From NCBI GenBank assembly GCA_018398585.1, contig JAGTTD010000010.1:5349501-5413500 (forward strand): 64,000 bases of DNA, in the 5' to 3' direction. The position numbers were made by a program, and so were the translations under genes. The DNA is from Simmondsia chinensis. Taxonomy: Eukaryota; Streptophyta; Magnoliopsida; Caryophyllales; Simmondsiaceae. Below the pieces are notes generated by a model. The model worked only from the letters and a program-made list of their open reading frames with translations. It was not told where the DNA came from and made no database searches. Positions 1 through 12,683 of the stretch are shown one piece after another; positions within the stretch are counted from its first letter, which is position 1, and every line of letters starts with the position of its first letter.

Positions 1-74
1 TTCTAATCTCTTGACATAGTATAACATGCCGGGGGTAGATGAAACCTATTAGGACCCCTTTGTTGTGGATGAAG

Positions 75-1878
75 TTATTCCAATACTTTCGTATCTTTCG
101 AGTTAAGGCGAGCATTTAAATTATCCTTGGATTTTCCATCCAAATTTAACAGTGTTGCATACAAATTTTCACACATATTCTTCTCTACATGCATAACATC
201 AAGATTATGTCGTAGCAAATGGAATCCCCAATAAGGTAACGTGAAAAAAAATACTTTTTTTCTTGCAAGTAAATGAGTTTTCAAATTCAATGACATCCTC
301 CAATTTTCTTAACACCATGGCCCTCGAGGACCTTTTAGGCGGCAATCTATATTCTGAAAAGATTCCTCATCAAAGCGAAATTTATGATTTGGCTCCAAAA
401 AACGACGGTGGCACATAAAAGAAAATTTGTGCCCATGCTTCAACCATTACATAGAGGTATCAACATTACAACATGGACAACCAAATTTACTCTGTACATT
501 CCAACCAGATAAGATCCCATAAGCAAGAAAATCGCTAAATAGTCCACATGATTACGGCTTGCATGTTAAACGTTTCATCTTGGGACACATCATAGGTTTC
601 TGTGCCAATCTCCCACAACTCAATCAATTCATCAATGAGAGGTTGCAAATATACATCAATCTTGTTTCCCATACCACTTTTTTGCCGAAATAAGTAATGA
701 AAGGATGAAAAAATTGGTGTTTCAAGCGCATCCATGGTGGCAAGTTATAAGGAATTAAAACAACAGGCCAACAACTATATGCAAAACTCAGCATTCCAAA
801 TGGATTAAACCCATCACTCGCCAATCCATGCCTAACGTTACCAGACTCTAAAGCAAAGTTGGGATATCTTATATCAAAGTTTTTCCAAGCTTCAGAATCA
901 GTGGGATGTCGTAAAGCTCCATCCTTTCTATGACCCTCTTCATGCCATCTCATATCAGCAGCTGTATGCTTAGACATGAATAATTTTTGAAGCCTAGACT
1001 TCAACGGAAAATGCAGTAGAACTTTACCGGAAATTCCTTTTTTCTTCTTCCTTCCAGGTGAAGTATAATATTCCTTAAACTTTTTCCACCTAGAAGCCCC
1101 ACATACGGAACAAATATCATCATTGATCTTATCCTTCCAGAACAACATACAATGATTTCGACATGCATGAATCCTTTCATAAACTAGGCCAAACTTCGCA
1201 ATAACTCTCTTTGCTTCTGCAAAAGTTTTTGGTAAATTCTTTCCATTAGGTATAGCAACTTGCAAAATCCCAAACAAGTCCGTAAAGGACTTGTTACTCC
1301 ATTTGTTAGTGCATTTTATTTGAAACAAGTGCACAAGTAGGGAAAGCTTACTTAACTCACAACCAGGCCACAACTCCTTGTCAACCTCCCTAAGTAATTC
1401 ATAAAAGCTTTGCGCCTTCAAGTTAGGCCCACTAGAAGGTTGAACCCCTATATCCGAATTCGGGAAAGGGTCAGTCATAATTTCTTCTACACCTCTTAAC
1501 TCATATGCATCATCTACTAACTCATGCAAATTCATATATATTCTAGAGCAATTCATTGGTAAACAATTGTTAGAATGTGTTTCAACCATGACTTCCCTAG
1601 TTTCCCCACCATTTTTGATAACCCCAAAGCATTCCATAATATATCAAGTGCTCATGTATGTCTTCCCTAGCTAAAATGGTTTGATTCACACACTTTGTAC
1701 ATGGGCACAAAACCTTTGGAACCTCATCAAATGTTGAATTAGAATTCTGAACTTGATTACTGAAGGCAAAATCCAAGAATCCATTAAATCCCTGCAGAAA
1801 TAATGTAGCTCCTTTGGTTCCATCAACCATTCTTTTATGATCGCTAAACCCATGTGGACCTATTAATTTAAAGTCCAT
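75..1878 (-). pseudogene. CACTA tnp2-like transposase, decayed and partial
   Basis: The N-terminal piece (1878-1597) resembles the transposase-associated domain, with a CPCTKC cysteine cluster and an HLIYYGM...YQKWW end. The next piece (1637-624, 337 codons) carries the tnp2 region: FYELLREVDKELWPGC, a CRNHCMLFWKD stretch and a CSVCGASRW zinc-binding motif. It continues in other frames through 735-535 (ALLTW-like AVIMWTI) to 296-75, which has LDVMHVEKNMCENLYATLLN, the typical tnp2 'VMH.EKN' block. At least two frameshifts (near 1600-1640 and after 624) and stops around 300-535 interrupt it. The family cuts at CACTA ends and mobilises the element; this copy cannot encode an intact protein. The C-terminal part lies beyond base 1. 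Confidence 0.85.
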
Positions 1879-3060
1879 TGTTAGTACACAAGCATTTTCA
1901 TAGGTGTAAAAGTTTGGCGTTTTATTTACTACATTGCTCCTACTGCTTGTAAATTAAATATGTTATCGCATATATCTAATGTTAACTTTTATTGTTACAA
2001 ACAACATGAATATCAATCTGAATGCATACAGGGTGAACGTCAATCTTGGACTCTAATTACTCCTAAACAATGATGAATGTAAAGTTTAGGATTAAAGAAC
2101 GTGTAAATAATTTTAGGTGATCAAAGTAATCATAGGCACTATTGAAGAATAAATAGTTACATATAATCGGCCCATATTGAACACAAACGAGGAATAAAGT
2201 ACAAAATAATCAATACTAACAACAAGTTACAAGAAGGTATTTCAGGGAATCGTTCCAAAACTCTAGAAACCAATAGATGTTCCACATTTTAACTTTAGTT
2301 GTTGATTAACATAGCTAGTGGTCAATTGATGCCTAAATAACTCTAGTTTTGTTGTAGTGATACAAGATTACACTCAATGAATTATGCTCACGATTTAGGA
2401 ATCTCCAATCAAATTTAACACTTAAAATAATGAGCATTGAGCAAAACAAAGCAACCAAAGCATGACCAAACAAATCAAATTGAAAACTAAACTAGAAATC
2501 AATCATTAACTCCAAATAATCAATCATTAATACATGAGAAATTAGACGATCGATCACAAATTACCCAAATATTTCGTACCTTTTGCCAGATTTTCATATT
2601 CACAAGCACCTAAAATCACAATTCTAATAAGAAATTCAGAAACTCGCCAGTAAAATATACATTCTTTAAGTAAGAGATCAATTAGAGAAATGAAATCTCA
2701 TTTCAGAAAAGGATCAATCAGTCTCTTGAACTACAACATGCTAATCAATGATCGAATGATTTGAGCAGTTCAATATAGAAATCGAAACCCTAGATCAATT
2801 AGAGAAAGAGATAAAGAGAAAGAAATGAAATACCTAGAAATTGGTGTTGATTGAGGATGGACGAAGCTTTCCAACACAATATCGATGAAGCTTGAAGTTA
2901 GAAAGGTCAACGGTGAATGATTGAGTTTGCTTAGAGTAAAGTTGGGCTAAAATAAAAGGTGTTGCAATGGGCTAATATACTTGGGCTTAGTTTTAATAAT
3001 GGGCTTGATACACTTACAAAATCACTTATATGAAAGTGACACTAAGTAAGCATAACAATA

Positions 3061-3079
3061 GCTTAGTTTTGTTGTAGTG
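3061..3079 (-). repeat. CACTA terminal inverted repeat (5' end)
   Basis: On the - strand the sequence from 3079 reads CACTACAACAAAACTAAGC, matching plant CACTA termini. It marks the outer border of the element. Confidence 0.85.
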
Positions 3080-3377
3080 AATCTCGATTCTAGTCACTTT
3101 GGGTTGCCAGTGACTTGGTGGGGGAAGAGGTACTTGAAAATTATTTTTTTCTAGTGCCGAGTGGCCACCGGCAGCGGCAGCAGTGGCGGACAAGCGAGTG
3201 GTGGTGACCGCAGCAACGAGAAGGAGAGGGAGAGGGACGAAGTGTTTTTTTGGGGTAGAAGAGAAGGAGGGAGGAAGAGAGAGAGAGTGAGGGAAAGAGG
3301 GATGCCTGATTTTTTTTTTTTTTTGGGTGTCGAGTGTGGCCGGTGGACGGCAGCAGCAGTAGGCTGCTAGGTGGGAC

Positions 3378-4355
3378 TAGAGGTGGCCACGGGCCGGTTC
3401 GGGCCGGGCCCGGCAGTCCCCCATCCACCTTTTTTAAATACAGTTTGTAAAAATACAAAATACACATTCATTTTGTCGAAAAATAATTATAATTCATTAA
3501 TGAATAATATATTATATAAATACAGTACAACACCATTATAAATAATGATAACTATAGCTAATAAAATAAAATGTGCTGTAAATTAGTAACAAATACAACT
3601 ACACCTTTTAAAATTACAAATATATTATATAAAAATATATACTATAGAGAAATAAAATTACAATGCACTTTGGGGCTTTTTTGATTAAAAAAAAAAAGAA
3701 TTACATAGTCTAAACTGGCAGGGATTGGTAAGCCGGGACTTTATGTTTCTGTCGTACGGTTGTCTTCATCCTCACTTTATGAACCTAACTTCAGCGGGTT
3801 TTACTCCCTATCCGCTGCGTGCAGCTAGTCCTTCAAGCACACCAATAGTTGCAAGCTGGACGATGAAAGCTTTGCTTTTTCCATTCCAAGCAACCTGCCA
3901 CCTGCACTAAAAGCACATTCCAATGCTACTGAAGACACTGGGCACGCTAGTATATCCCGTGCCATGGTAGTATTGTTAATTATTAATTAAAAAATACAAC
4001 TAAGAATGCAAGTTCGGTAAAATAAAAATGACAAATAAATAAAATTTCTTTCGATACTAAATTTTACTGAAGTAAAAACTGAAATTTGAACTTGTACGAG
4101 ATTCTACGAGCAGAACAAGTAGCAACTTCGAACTTTAGAAATTTAAAGCAAGAGAACTTTGGATTAGTAGAGAAAAGAGAATTAGATGCAGAGATTATTG
4201 TGGTGAAATAAAAAATTTAGATGAGTATTTATAGAAAAAAAATATGTTTTTTTTTTTAAATATTAAAGGGGGGGAGCCGTAGCCTTTGGGGGGGCCTGCC
4301 CCCCCAACAGGCCTAGCCCGGCCCATGCGGACCCTGGTCGGACTGGCCACCTCTA
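3378..4355. mobile_element. Non-autonomous hAT-like element (~980 bp)
   Basis: The left end reads TAGAGGTGGCCACGGGCC and the right end GGCCACCTCTA, inverted copies of the GC-rich termini common in plant hAT elements. Both ends are followed inside by GGGCCGG/GGCCCG-rich subterminal runs, and the middle is AT-rich without a coding frame. The flanks carry imperfect 8-bp copies (GGTGGGAC on the left, GTGGCAAC on the right), compatible with a decayed hAT target duplication. The flanking DNA is purine-rich GA microsatellite-like sequence. The ORFs here are low-complexity and not believable genes. Confidence 0.55.
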
Positions 4356-4842
4356 GTGGCAACAGTAGGGGGAGGGGAGAGAGAGGAGGGAGGTGGGAAA
4401 AGAGTGTGAAGAGGGAAGGAGGAGAGAGAGGGAAAAGGAGTATTCGAGGGTTTAGTTGGGGGGAAGGGGAGATGAAAGGCTCCAATTTTTTCCTTTAAGA
4501 GGAGGGAGTGGGGTTCACATGACTCCTTTTTTATATCTTTTAATCTTGACAGTTCCTTATGATTGACGGCCAAGATTAGTTCCTTTCACCATTTCACCCT
4601 CTCATAAAAATGGTTCTATATATATATATAAAGTCATGCATTAATTAAGAGAATAAGAAGATAACTTTTTGTAATTGTGAGGAAAGATTAGGGGATCAAT
4701 GGCAAATGAAAAAATTCATAGAAAAATTAGATAAGTGTTGTACCCCAAAGTTGAACTAGCGGCGGCCTAAGAGTAAGGAAAAGGAATGCAATCCATCAGA
4801 CAAGCTTACACATTTTTGATGCAGGGTCACAGCTGTCTAAAG

Positions 4843-5518
4843 GCCTATTTAGAATTACTGTGAAAATATTCCTTATTTTATAAGTATTTTCTATAGAAGC
4901 ACTTTTGTAAAAAGTGCTGGTTCGAAAAAGTAATTTATGTTTGTCTCAACCATGGGCAGAAGTGCTTTTGTACTTAATAACATTTAAATTTACAATTAAT
5001 TTTAAATAATTTTTTTAGTATATAGTGATCATTATAGATATTTAAATTTGTATAAAATAATAATAGATTATAAAGTTAAAAAAATATTTTTATTTATTTT
5101 ATTCATAATTCAATATTATTTCTTAAAAACTTAAAACATATATATATATATGTCAGGTTATATTATATTATGAAAGAAAATAAAAGTAATACAAATAATA
5201 TAATGGACTTGTATATTTCAAACTTGAATATAAGTAGCATAAGTAATAGGATTTTGAAATATGATATTTGTGTAAGAATATGATGTAATTTTAATGCTTG
5301 AGTAAGGGTATTTTTGTCCTAAAAATTTTAAGTTTTTGATTCTGTTTTTGTTTAAAATTAGAAGCACTAAATTTCTACTTCTGCTTTAAAGTAGAAAAAC
5401 AACTTCTAGTTTTAATGAAAAGAGCTTTTTGGTGTTTGCCAAACACCCTTCAAGTTCCAGAAAAGTATTTTTTTAGAAAAAGGCACTTATTTTCCAGAAT
5501 AAACAATGCCAAATAGGC
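4843..5518. mobile_element. hAT-type MITE (~676 bp)
   Basis: The termini are inverted: GCCTATTTAGAATT on the left and the reverse complement of a GCCTATTTGGCATT-type end on the right. They are flanked by TCTAAA at 4836-4841 and again at 5519-5524. The subterminal sequence contains the paired AGAAGCACTTTT / AAAAAGTGCT motifs typical of plant hAT MITEs. There is no coding capacity. Confidence 0.6.
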
Positions 5519-5563
5519 TCTAAATATGTTCTTTTTAAAGATATTTTGTATGCGTATGCATAG

Positions 5564-6048
5564 TGATAAGGAATGGAAACGAAAAGATCGAATGGAGCAC
5601 GTCAAACTCTAAAAACAAAATCGAAACCCATTGAAGAGAGATAAAATTAGGGTTTGTATTCATAATTTTTGGAATGAAGAATGCAACCATTTATGGTTAT
5701 TATTTATAGGAAAACAAAGAGAAACCCTAATATGCAAAATTACAAAAATGCCCTAAAATATGAAACTACAAAACTATTCCTAACTAGGCGGAAGACAAAA
5801 AGAGTGGCCTGAAAATACGTTTAGAGTCCAAATTTGGGGAAACTAGGTGAGAGCGTAGGCAAAGCATTTGGGTTGCGTAGTTCTGTCCAATAGCTTCGTT
5901 TTGATATGTTGCGGGCCCCATAATTTCGTACGGATCAAAAGTTATGACCACTTGAAATTGGCCGCGCAAATTAGTGCTTTCAATCCACATCTTTGGGTTT
6001 CTGGCAGTCCATTTGCCCTAGAAACTCTTCCACTACTTGTCCCACATC
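5564..6048 (-). repeat. 3' LTR of the old gypsy element (left copy)
   Basis: It aligns by eye with 9625-~10107 over its whole length, sharing for example GGAATGGAAACGAAAAGATC near its + strand start. Its ends form a TGAT...ATCA inverted pair. The outer end is clear; the inner end is approximate because the copies diverge there. Confidence 0.75.
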
Positions 6049-6390
6049 AGTTCTTTCCAATTGAAAAGAACTCGACCCTCAGTTAATATCTAGATAGAGC
6101 ATTGTCTTGGATAGATGATAGTCATACAGGTCCGCCATATTGAAAGTTCTGGATATTCCCATGCTCCCTGGTAGCTCTACCATGTAAGCGTTGTTACTGA
6201 TCTTCTTCAAAATCTTGTAAGGACCTTACTTCTATGGCTTGAGCATGTTGTACAATCCCATAGGAAATCTCTCCTTATGTAGGAATATCATCATCATATC
6301 ACCTTCTTGAAAGATCTTTTCCCAACGATGCTTGTCAGCAAAGGCCTTGTATTTAGCATTATTTGCTTCTAGCCTCTGTCGAACTTCAGC

Positions 6391-8340
6391 CTATACAGCT
6401 TGCACTTCTTCTACCATCTTTTCTGGAGTAATGTCCAGTCTAGAAACTCTTAGAAGTCGCACTAAATCAACAGCTAGCTTAGGAGACTTCATATAGACCA
6501 CTGCAAACGGTGCCTTCCTTGTATTACTATGAACAGCACTATTGTAGGCAAACTCCACTTGGGCCAAGGCATGATCCCATTGCTGTAGCTTATCACCGCA
6601 AATGCTTCTTATCAGATTCCCCATCATCTTATTCAAAACTTTCGTCTATCCATCTATTTCAGGATGGGAAGTGCTATAAAATTTCAATGAAGTGTCAAGC
6701 ATCTTTCATAAGGTAAGCTAGAAATGGCTAAAGAACATGGTATCCCGATCTGGCACGACAGATATGGATAATCCATGAAGTCAAACAACCTCATGAGAGA
6801 ATAAACGAGCAATGTGCGATGCATCCGAAGCCTCATGGCAAGGAATGAAGTGACCCATCTCCGATAGCCTACCTACCAGCCCTCCCCCCTCCCCCGGCGC
6901 ATTGAATGCGCGGTAATCCCAAAACAAAATCCATGGATAAATCCTCCAATATATCATTAGGAACTAGTAATGGCATGTATAAACTAGTATTCTGAGCACT
7001 TCCCTTGGAGTTCTAGTAGGTATAGCAATTTCGAACGAAATTCCCCACATCCCTCTTAAGTTGTGGCCAATAATACCTCTCCTTAACACTGGTAATAGTC
7101 CTATCTCAACCAAAATGTCCACTACCATGTAAGTTGTGAACAATCTTCTCATGGAGTAACACACGGGGAAATGCAGAGTGGGTTACCCCTAAACAAGTAA
7201 CCATTAGTAATGTGGAAATCCCCAACAGCAAATCACCTCTATGGCATTCAATCCAGATCGTCTAAAAATCTTCATCATTGCAGTATTGCTCTTGAAGACA
7301 CTTAAACTCGATATTCTCATTGCTAAGCATTTTCAACAAGGAGGCTCGCCTACTCAATGCATCTGCTACTTTGTTCAAAACTCTGGCCTTGTAATGGAGG
7401 ATGCACGGGAAATTCTGTAGATAAGCTGCTCATTGAGCATGCATCTTTTCTAAGTGCTTTTGCCTATTCAAGTACTTCAAGGCCTGATGATCAGAGTACA
7501 ACACAAACTCCCAAGAGATTAGATAATGCTCCCACTTCTTGAGAGCTCGAAACGTAGCATAGAACTCTTGATTGTAAGTGGACCATTTCTATTGAGCCTC
7601 ACTAAGCTTCTCACTAAAAAAAGCCACAGGTCTACCCTCTTAAGAAAGAGTAGTGCCAATCCCTACTCCACTGGCATCACACTCCATCTCGAACAACTTA
7701 TGAAAGCGGGGTAATGTTGGGATTGGGGAAGCACACAACGTTTCCTTAATCAAGGCAAAACTCCTTTTAACGTCTTGTCCCCACTCTAACTTTCCTTTCT
7801 TCAAACAACCAATGACAGGTGCTATAATAGCTGCAAAAATCCCAATGAGCTTATGGTAGAAAGTAGCAAGTCCATGAAAGCTATGGGCTTCACTAACTGT
7901 ACGAGACACTAGCCACTCCCTGATTGTCTTTACCATGTCTTCCTCAAGCAATATCCCCTCTGAACTAATGGCGTATCCCAAGAAAAGTAATCTCTCAATC
8001 ATGAAGTCACATTTCTTCAAATTCATTTACAATTTATTATCCTCTAATACATGTAGGACTCATTGTAAGCGATCTAGACGATCTTCCTTGATTGCTATAT
8101 ATCAAGCTATCATTGAAATAAACCATCATGAACATCCCAATGAAAGGTTTCAGCACTTGGTTCATGAGCCTCATGAAAGTACTATGTGCATTCGTGAGAC
8201 TGAAAGGCATGACCAGCCACTCATATAGATCTCCGTTGGTCTTAAATGTAGTCTTCCACTCATCCCCTCGACGGATTATGATCTAATGACACCCACTTAG
8301 CAAATCAATCTTCCAAAACAGTTTTAACCCATCCAATATA
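6391..8340 (-). pseudogene. Gypsy pol remnant (RT, RNase H, integrase)
   Basis: From 5' to 3' on the - strand: an RT stretch around 8140-8070 where the catalytic block reads [13 protein letters not shown], so the expected second Asp-containing 'DD' is ND; then 8026-7640 with FLGYAISSEGI and an RNase H start (ECDASGVGIG). Further on, 6636-6391 matches the integrase C-terminal part ([31 protein letters not shown]). Stops and frame changes separate the blocks. It encodes no functional polymerase. A short AT-rich segment near 8380-8545 has no counterpart in gypsy pol and may be a small insertion. Confidence 0.75.
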
Positions 8341-9170
8341 TCATCCAACCGCCGAATTAGAAAACTATACCGTAAATCGATAATGTGTTAACGAAAATGG
8401 ACAAAATCACTCCATTACCATCCCGAAATACCTTCGATTTGGTTAACCGACCTAGAAGTTTAGTATGGTTAACCGCATTTTTGAGTCAGTATTTCAAAAT
8501 TTTGGTTCGGTATTTCAGTTACAAAATTTTTTAACACCCTTACTTCATGAGTCTGGGCTTAGAATACTGATATTGAGTTCTGGTTTGGTCCGTATTAGTA
8601 GCAAGTCTCCCAGAACCTCCTACGGCATTGGTTGTCGAGGCGGTGGTCTGGGCAGGTGCGAGTACTTTACCCTTAGCAAGGGACTGATTGGATGATTCTG
8701 TGATATTTTACCTCTGAAATTCAATTCTTCAGTTGCTTTCTTTTAAGTCAACCTTCAAAGCCATATTGTATTCTTGATCTACAGTCTAGAGTACTTGCAA
8801 CCCTATTCTATCACGAATATAGGATTTCAGTCCATTAATGTATCAAGAGATGCGTTGGCCATCAATTTCAGATAGATTGTTTCCCGCTGTAAGTCTCAAA
8901 AATTCATCAGTATAATCGATTACGGAGCAGTTACATTGTACACAATTCTAATACATCTGGAATAGATGTTGTTTATAATCTAGTAGGAGGAATTTTCCCA
9001 TCATACACTTTCTCATCTTCCTCTTACTTTTGATTTGGTCCTTTCCCTTCCTCTCCCAATTTTGTTGCACCTAGTTTCACAAAACCGAAGTTCCACCCTT
9101 CAATTTCTATGCCACCAGTTTAACCCTTAAGTGTTCAAGGACGTCCATCATATCGAAAAAATATTCAACC

Positions 9171-9593
9171 TCAAAAAAGCCAGTCAAGGAAGTCTTCAAT
9201 GTTTAAGTTACCATTGAAAGTTGGTAATTCAGCTTTGATATGGTAACCACTGTCATCCCAATAGTAATGAGGGGGTGGGCTCCTCCTCGCATGCCCACTA
9301 TCTTTGAAAACTCCATATGGATCGGAGGAGTCACTATCATTGAGATTTTGCCGATTAGGAACACGACAAACAATAGGGTTTGGATCTGGACGGCCTTGGG
9401 CAACTCCCTTTGCATGAAGATCACCTACAAGCAGAATAGGGTTAGGGTTGTTGTCAATGCCGAGAGCACGATGCAACAACTCGTGAAGCTTAGCCATCTC
9501 ATGCCTCTGTTCTTCAATGGCCGCCCATAGAGCAGCCATCCCACGACTAGCGTCATTAGGGTTTGTCTTATTGTCGAATTGATTGCCCATCAC
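9171..9593 (-). pseudogene. Gypsy gag remnant, N-terminal part
   Basis: This 140-codon frame begins near the primer-binding side of the element. It ends with YHIKAELPTFNGNLNIEDFLDW, the conserved gag lead-in found in plant Ty3/gypsy elements, preceded by an RRSPPPHYYW-type linker. The rest of gag on its 3' side (towards 8700) is not open. It is a structural capsid remnant with no intact product. Confidence 0.7.
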
Positions 9594-9624
9594 ACAAAGC
9601 GCAATCCTGCTCTAGTACCAATTG

Positions 9625-10107
9625 ATGCGGAATGGAAACGAAAAGATCAAATCGAGCACGTCAAATTTGAAAAATGAAATCGGAATACACTGAAGAGGGA
9701 GAAAATTGGGTTTGTATTCAGAATTTTTGGAATGAAGAATACAATCATTCATAGCTACTATTTACCGAAAAATAAAATGAAACCCTAATATGCAAAATTA
9801 TGAAAGTGCCCTAAAATACGAAATTATGAAACTACCTCTAAACTAGGTGAAAATATAAAAGTGGCTTAAAAGCATTTTTAGAGTTCGAATTTGGGAAAAA
9901 TAGGCAAGAGGAAAAGTGTCTAAGATTGCATAGTCCAATTTGATAGCTTTGTTTTGACAGGTTATGGCCCCCATGACTTCTTACAGATCAAAAGTTATGA
10001 TCGCTTGAAATTGGCCCTTGCAAATTAGTGCTTCCGGCCCGCAGGTTGTGGTTTTTGGCAGCCTAGCTACTCCAAAAACTCTTCTCTACATAGATTTGCC
10101 ATTGGAA
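9625..10107 (-). repeat. 5' LTR of the old gypsy element (right copy)
   Basis: It is the direct repeat of 5564-6048 and abuts the primer-binding-like site at 9611-9622. Its distal end is approximate. Just outside it, a 22-base piece (10118-10139) matches 11222-11243 in the neighbouring TIR repeat. Confidence 0.75.
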
Positions 10108-10449
10108 TTGATAATTTAATACCAAAAAATACTAACATTGTAAATTTTGGGAACTTAGTGTAACAATAACGGTGGGCATTGGGATAGGATCATTGATAAT
10201 TTCAAAAGTAACATGGACTTCCAAAGGGTGATCGACAATGGACGCGCGGTTGCGGTCGGGAATGATAAGAGAACAAGATTTTGGAGGGACTTACGGTTGG
10301 CATCAGTCACATTGTAACAAGCACTTTCATGGTTGGGATTTTTTATTTCAATTTGGCCCGAAGGAGTACCATTTTCAGCCTTGGAGATTACTACCAATCT
10401 CGATCCAATTCTGAGGTTGTCGAATAAAAGGAGAGATCGACCAATGCTT

Positions 10450-10985
10450 CCATAGATGAGACTGCCCTCTGACATTCTTAAGTGGGTTGTGGATGGAGCT
10501 TCAATGGGAAAACCAAGGCTTGCAGGTATAGGAGGCGTACTTAGAGATGATCGAAGGAGGTTTGTAGGAGCTTTTTCGGTTCCATTCGACCTAAAGGAGT
10601 CAAGTGCGGCCCAAGTAGAGGCTATGCAGCGCATTAGTGGTTTCAACCCTTAATACACAAATGGGTGAGAGAGACTTAATCATATAATTGAACTCCTCGA
10701 ATATAGTTGCATGGTATAATAAGACAAAGGGAAGATTGGGGAGGTTGGAGTTCTAGCTTAAAGATATTGACATTCTAGGAATTTTTTTCAATCGGTAACT
10801 TTTATCCACACTAGTAGGGAAGCTAATAACCATGCAGATACTCTAGTTAAGAATGAAATACTCAGGACTTCTCCGATTATTATCTGCTATAGAGGTTGAA
10901 TAAGTTGGTTAGGTGTATTGTGAGGTAGAAACGACTAGTAATTCTTACTTGGATGAATAATAGCTTTTATTAATTACCAAAAGTG
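10450..10985 (+). pseudogene. L1-type LINE fragment: RNase H domain and 3' end
   Basis: The open part (10456-10653) reads LKWVVDGASMGKPRLAGIGG followed by VLRDDRRRFVGAFS and SSAAQVEAM. This is the plant LINE-type RNase H domain (RVT_3-like) with its first Asp and the Glu. After frame changes the C-terminal signature REANNHADTLVK is visible near 10810-10850, then an AT-rich tail. It is a 5'-truncated L1 copy with no functional product. Confidence 0.65.
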
Positions 10986-11463
10986 GGAAAATTATCACTT
11001 GGGTACCTTCATGTTTGGCTAACTATTACATAGATAACTTGACATGTCAATATATACAGTGGACCACATGAGGTTTAAAAACATTTTATCACTTCGGTAC
11101 TGAAAGTTTTCAAATTTTATAATCAGATACCTTTTGTCAAAATTTAATAGACTTTTATTGAAAATGCTAAAATGAAACATTTTTTCGATAATATATTAGT
11201 ACTGTCATTAGAATTTGATACCTTAATACCAAAAAATACTAACATGACACATGATTTTAATACTATTTAGGTAATCTATATCAACAGTTGATGAAAATTT
11301 TATTGTACTTGATTGAAATTGCTGAAAAAATTGGACATTTTTAGCAAACTATCACAAATTTTAAAAAAATTTAGCAAAATATCACATTTGTGAAAATATT
11401 TAGCAAACTATCACTTAGGTAATAAATATTCAAACCTCATGGTATCTTAGTGATAAATTTCCC
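10986..11463. mobile_element. TIR element of the 'TTATCACTTAGGTA' family, copy 1
   Basis: The left end GGGAAAATTATCACTTGGGT is mirrored by the right end, which ends ...TAGTGATAAATTTCCC. Possible 9-bp flanks CCAAAAGTG (10977-10985) and CCAAAAAAG (11464-11472) fit a Mutator-like target size. Short internal repeats of a TTTAGCAAACTATCAC type occur near the right end. Other copies lie at 19816-20268 and 40874-41362. There is no coding frame. Confidence 0.5.
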
Positions 11464-11472
11464 CCAAAAAAG

Positions 11473-12420
11473 AAAAAAAATTCTGCCATATTTGATTTTA
11501 CATTTTTTGTGATTGATCGCAAGTGAAGACACTGGTTCCAAATTTTTCTTCGCTCTTTTTTTTTTTTTTTTTGATATAGGAAGTAAAAGGATAGAATCCT
11601 TAAGGATATATAATGCCTCTTTGTTTAAGATGAATTTGATAATGTGCTTATTCAAGATGTTTGAGTTATGTTTAAAGCTGAATTCGTTAGGACGAGCCGA
11701 ACTCAAGTTCTAGCTACACCCCTAAATTCATATTTCCTACAAGATAAATAGATGGTTGGAGGGCCGTGGAGCAACCCACGACTCAAGTCAGTGCCATTAA
11801 GCAAGGTAATAAATAAACGTAATGAAGAGTCGACAAATAAATAGAATCAGGTAATTATATCAAGATACTTGATTGGATCCCCTGAAAGGAACATGATAAA
11901 AGGGGTTAATATAACATTGTCCTATATCTCTTTCAGGCTTTAATAGGCTAATGAGATGAAGGTGTGGCTAGCTAGGCCCTTTGGGTTAGTAGGATGAGTA
12001 TGTTAACATAAACCTTAATTAATAACAAGTAAAATATTTAAAATATTTAGCTTATGATGAGCAGAAAGCTTGATAATTGCTCCCCAAAGAGAGAAAAGAA
12101 GATGCGTAAGGTCGAGGAGGAAGGAGGGATGAGAGCTTGCAAAACCTGAAGAGGGAGAGAAGCGTGAGACTCTTGAGGGGTTCGTAGAGAGAGAGATTCG
12201 TAGGGATAAAGAAAAACGATTGAAAAACTATTAGTAGAGAGGAGAGCTTACATTTTTAGAATGATCTCCCCCTTGTTTAGAGCATGGAGGTCCTTTTATA
12301 GGCAAAAATAGGGAAAATGATGAGTTGGCAAGGAGGGCCATGTGTCTTCTTCTTTTAGTGACAAGTATTTCTACCTTTGCTTGGAGATGTCAAATGTCCC
12401 TACTTATACTTGGAGGGAAA
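11473..12420. other. Intergenic sequence without a recognisable gene
   Basis: It contains a T-homopolymer (near 11556-11572), AT-rich DNA and a GA-rich patch (12090-12260). I see no gene, RNA or clear repeat border here. Confidence 0.4.
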
Positions 12421-12680
12421 GCACAAGGCTTCTAGCAAGCACGGGGTATCTAGTAAGCACAGGGCTTTTAGCACGTATAGGGTTGTAACGGATACATAGT
12501 ATCTAGAACACCCAGCGCTTGTAGCCAATATAGGTCAAGCATATAGAAGGCTTGTAGCAGATATTGCTCTTCAAGCACATGTGAGATTTGTTGTCGATCC
12601 AGGGCTTCTAGCACATACGCAACTTATAGGCGATATAAGGCTTCTAGCACATATTGGACTTCTAGCTGATACTGAGCTTG
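12420..12680. repeat. Degenerate minisatellite-like stretch (~25-35 bp units)
   Basis: Variants of GGCTTCTAGCACATAT / GGCTTGTAGCAGATAT recur about every 25-35 bases. They are too diverged for a firm unit length. Confidence 0.4.
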
Positions 12681-12683
12681 TAA

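Larger units (their letters stand above)
1..3079 (-). mobile_element. CACTA (En/Spm) DNA transposon, 5' part, cut by the window edge
   Basis: Read on the - strand, the element begins at 3079 with CACTACAACAAAACTAAGC, a classic CACTA terminus. About 1.2 kb of AT-rich subterminal sequence follows, then a tnp2-type transposase reading frame from 1878 to the window start. The other terminus and the 3-bp target duplication lie outside the window. A second near-identical terminus-like copy sits internally at 2343-2359. The transposase is broken by frame changes, so this copy is not autonomous. Family assignment rests on the terminus plus the protein. Confidence 0.85.
5564..10107 (-). mobile_element. 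Old Ty3/gypsy LTR retrotransposon, - strand, with both LTRs
   Basis: Two direct repeats (5564-~6048 and 9625-~10107) bracket gag-, RT- and integrase-like remnants that all read on the - strand. A degenerate tRNA-iMet-type primer-binding site lies just inside the right-hand LTR (9611-9622, - strand TGGTACTAGAGC). All coding parts are broken by stops and frameshifts, and the LTRs have diverged visibly. I could not fix the target duplication. The ~4.5 kb length suggests internal losses. Confidence 0.8.

Noticed and set aside
3161..3370. A glycine/arginine-rich small protein on the + strand
   Set aside because: The frame is a translation of a GA-rich simple-sequence tract and has no conserved features.
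8380..8545. A small hAT-like MITE inside the old gypsy element
   Set aside because: GGTTAACCG and GGTTCGGTATTTC motifs are suggestive, but no inverted ends or target duplication could be defined.
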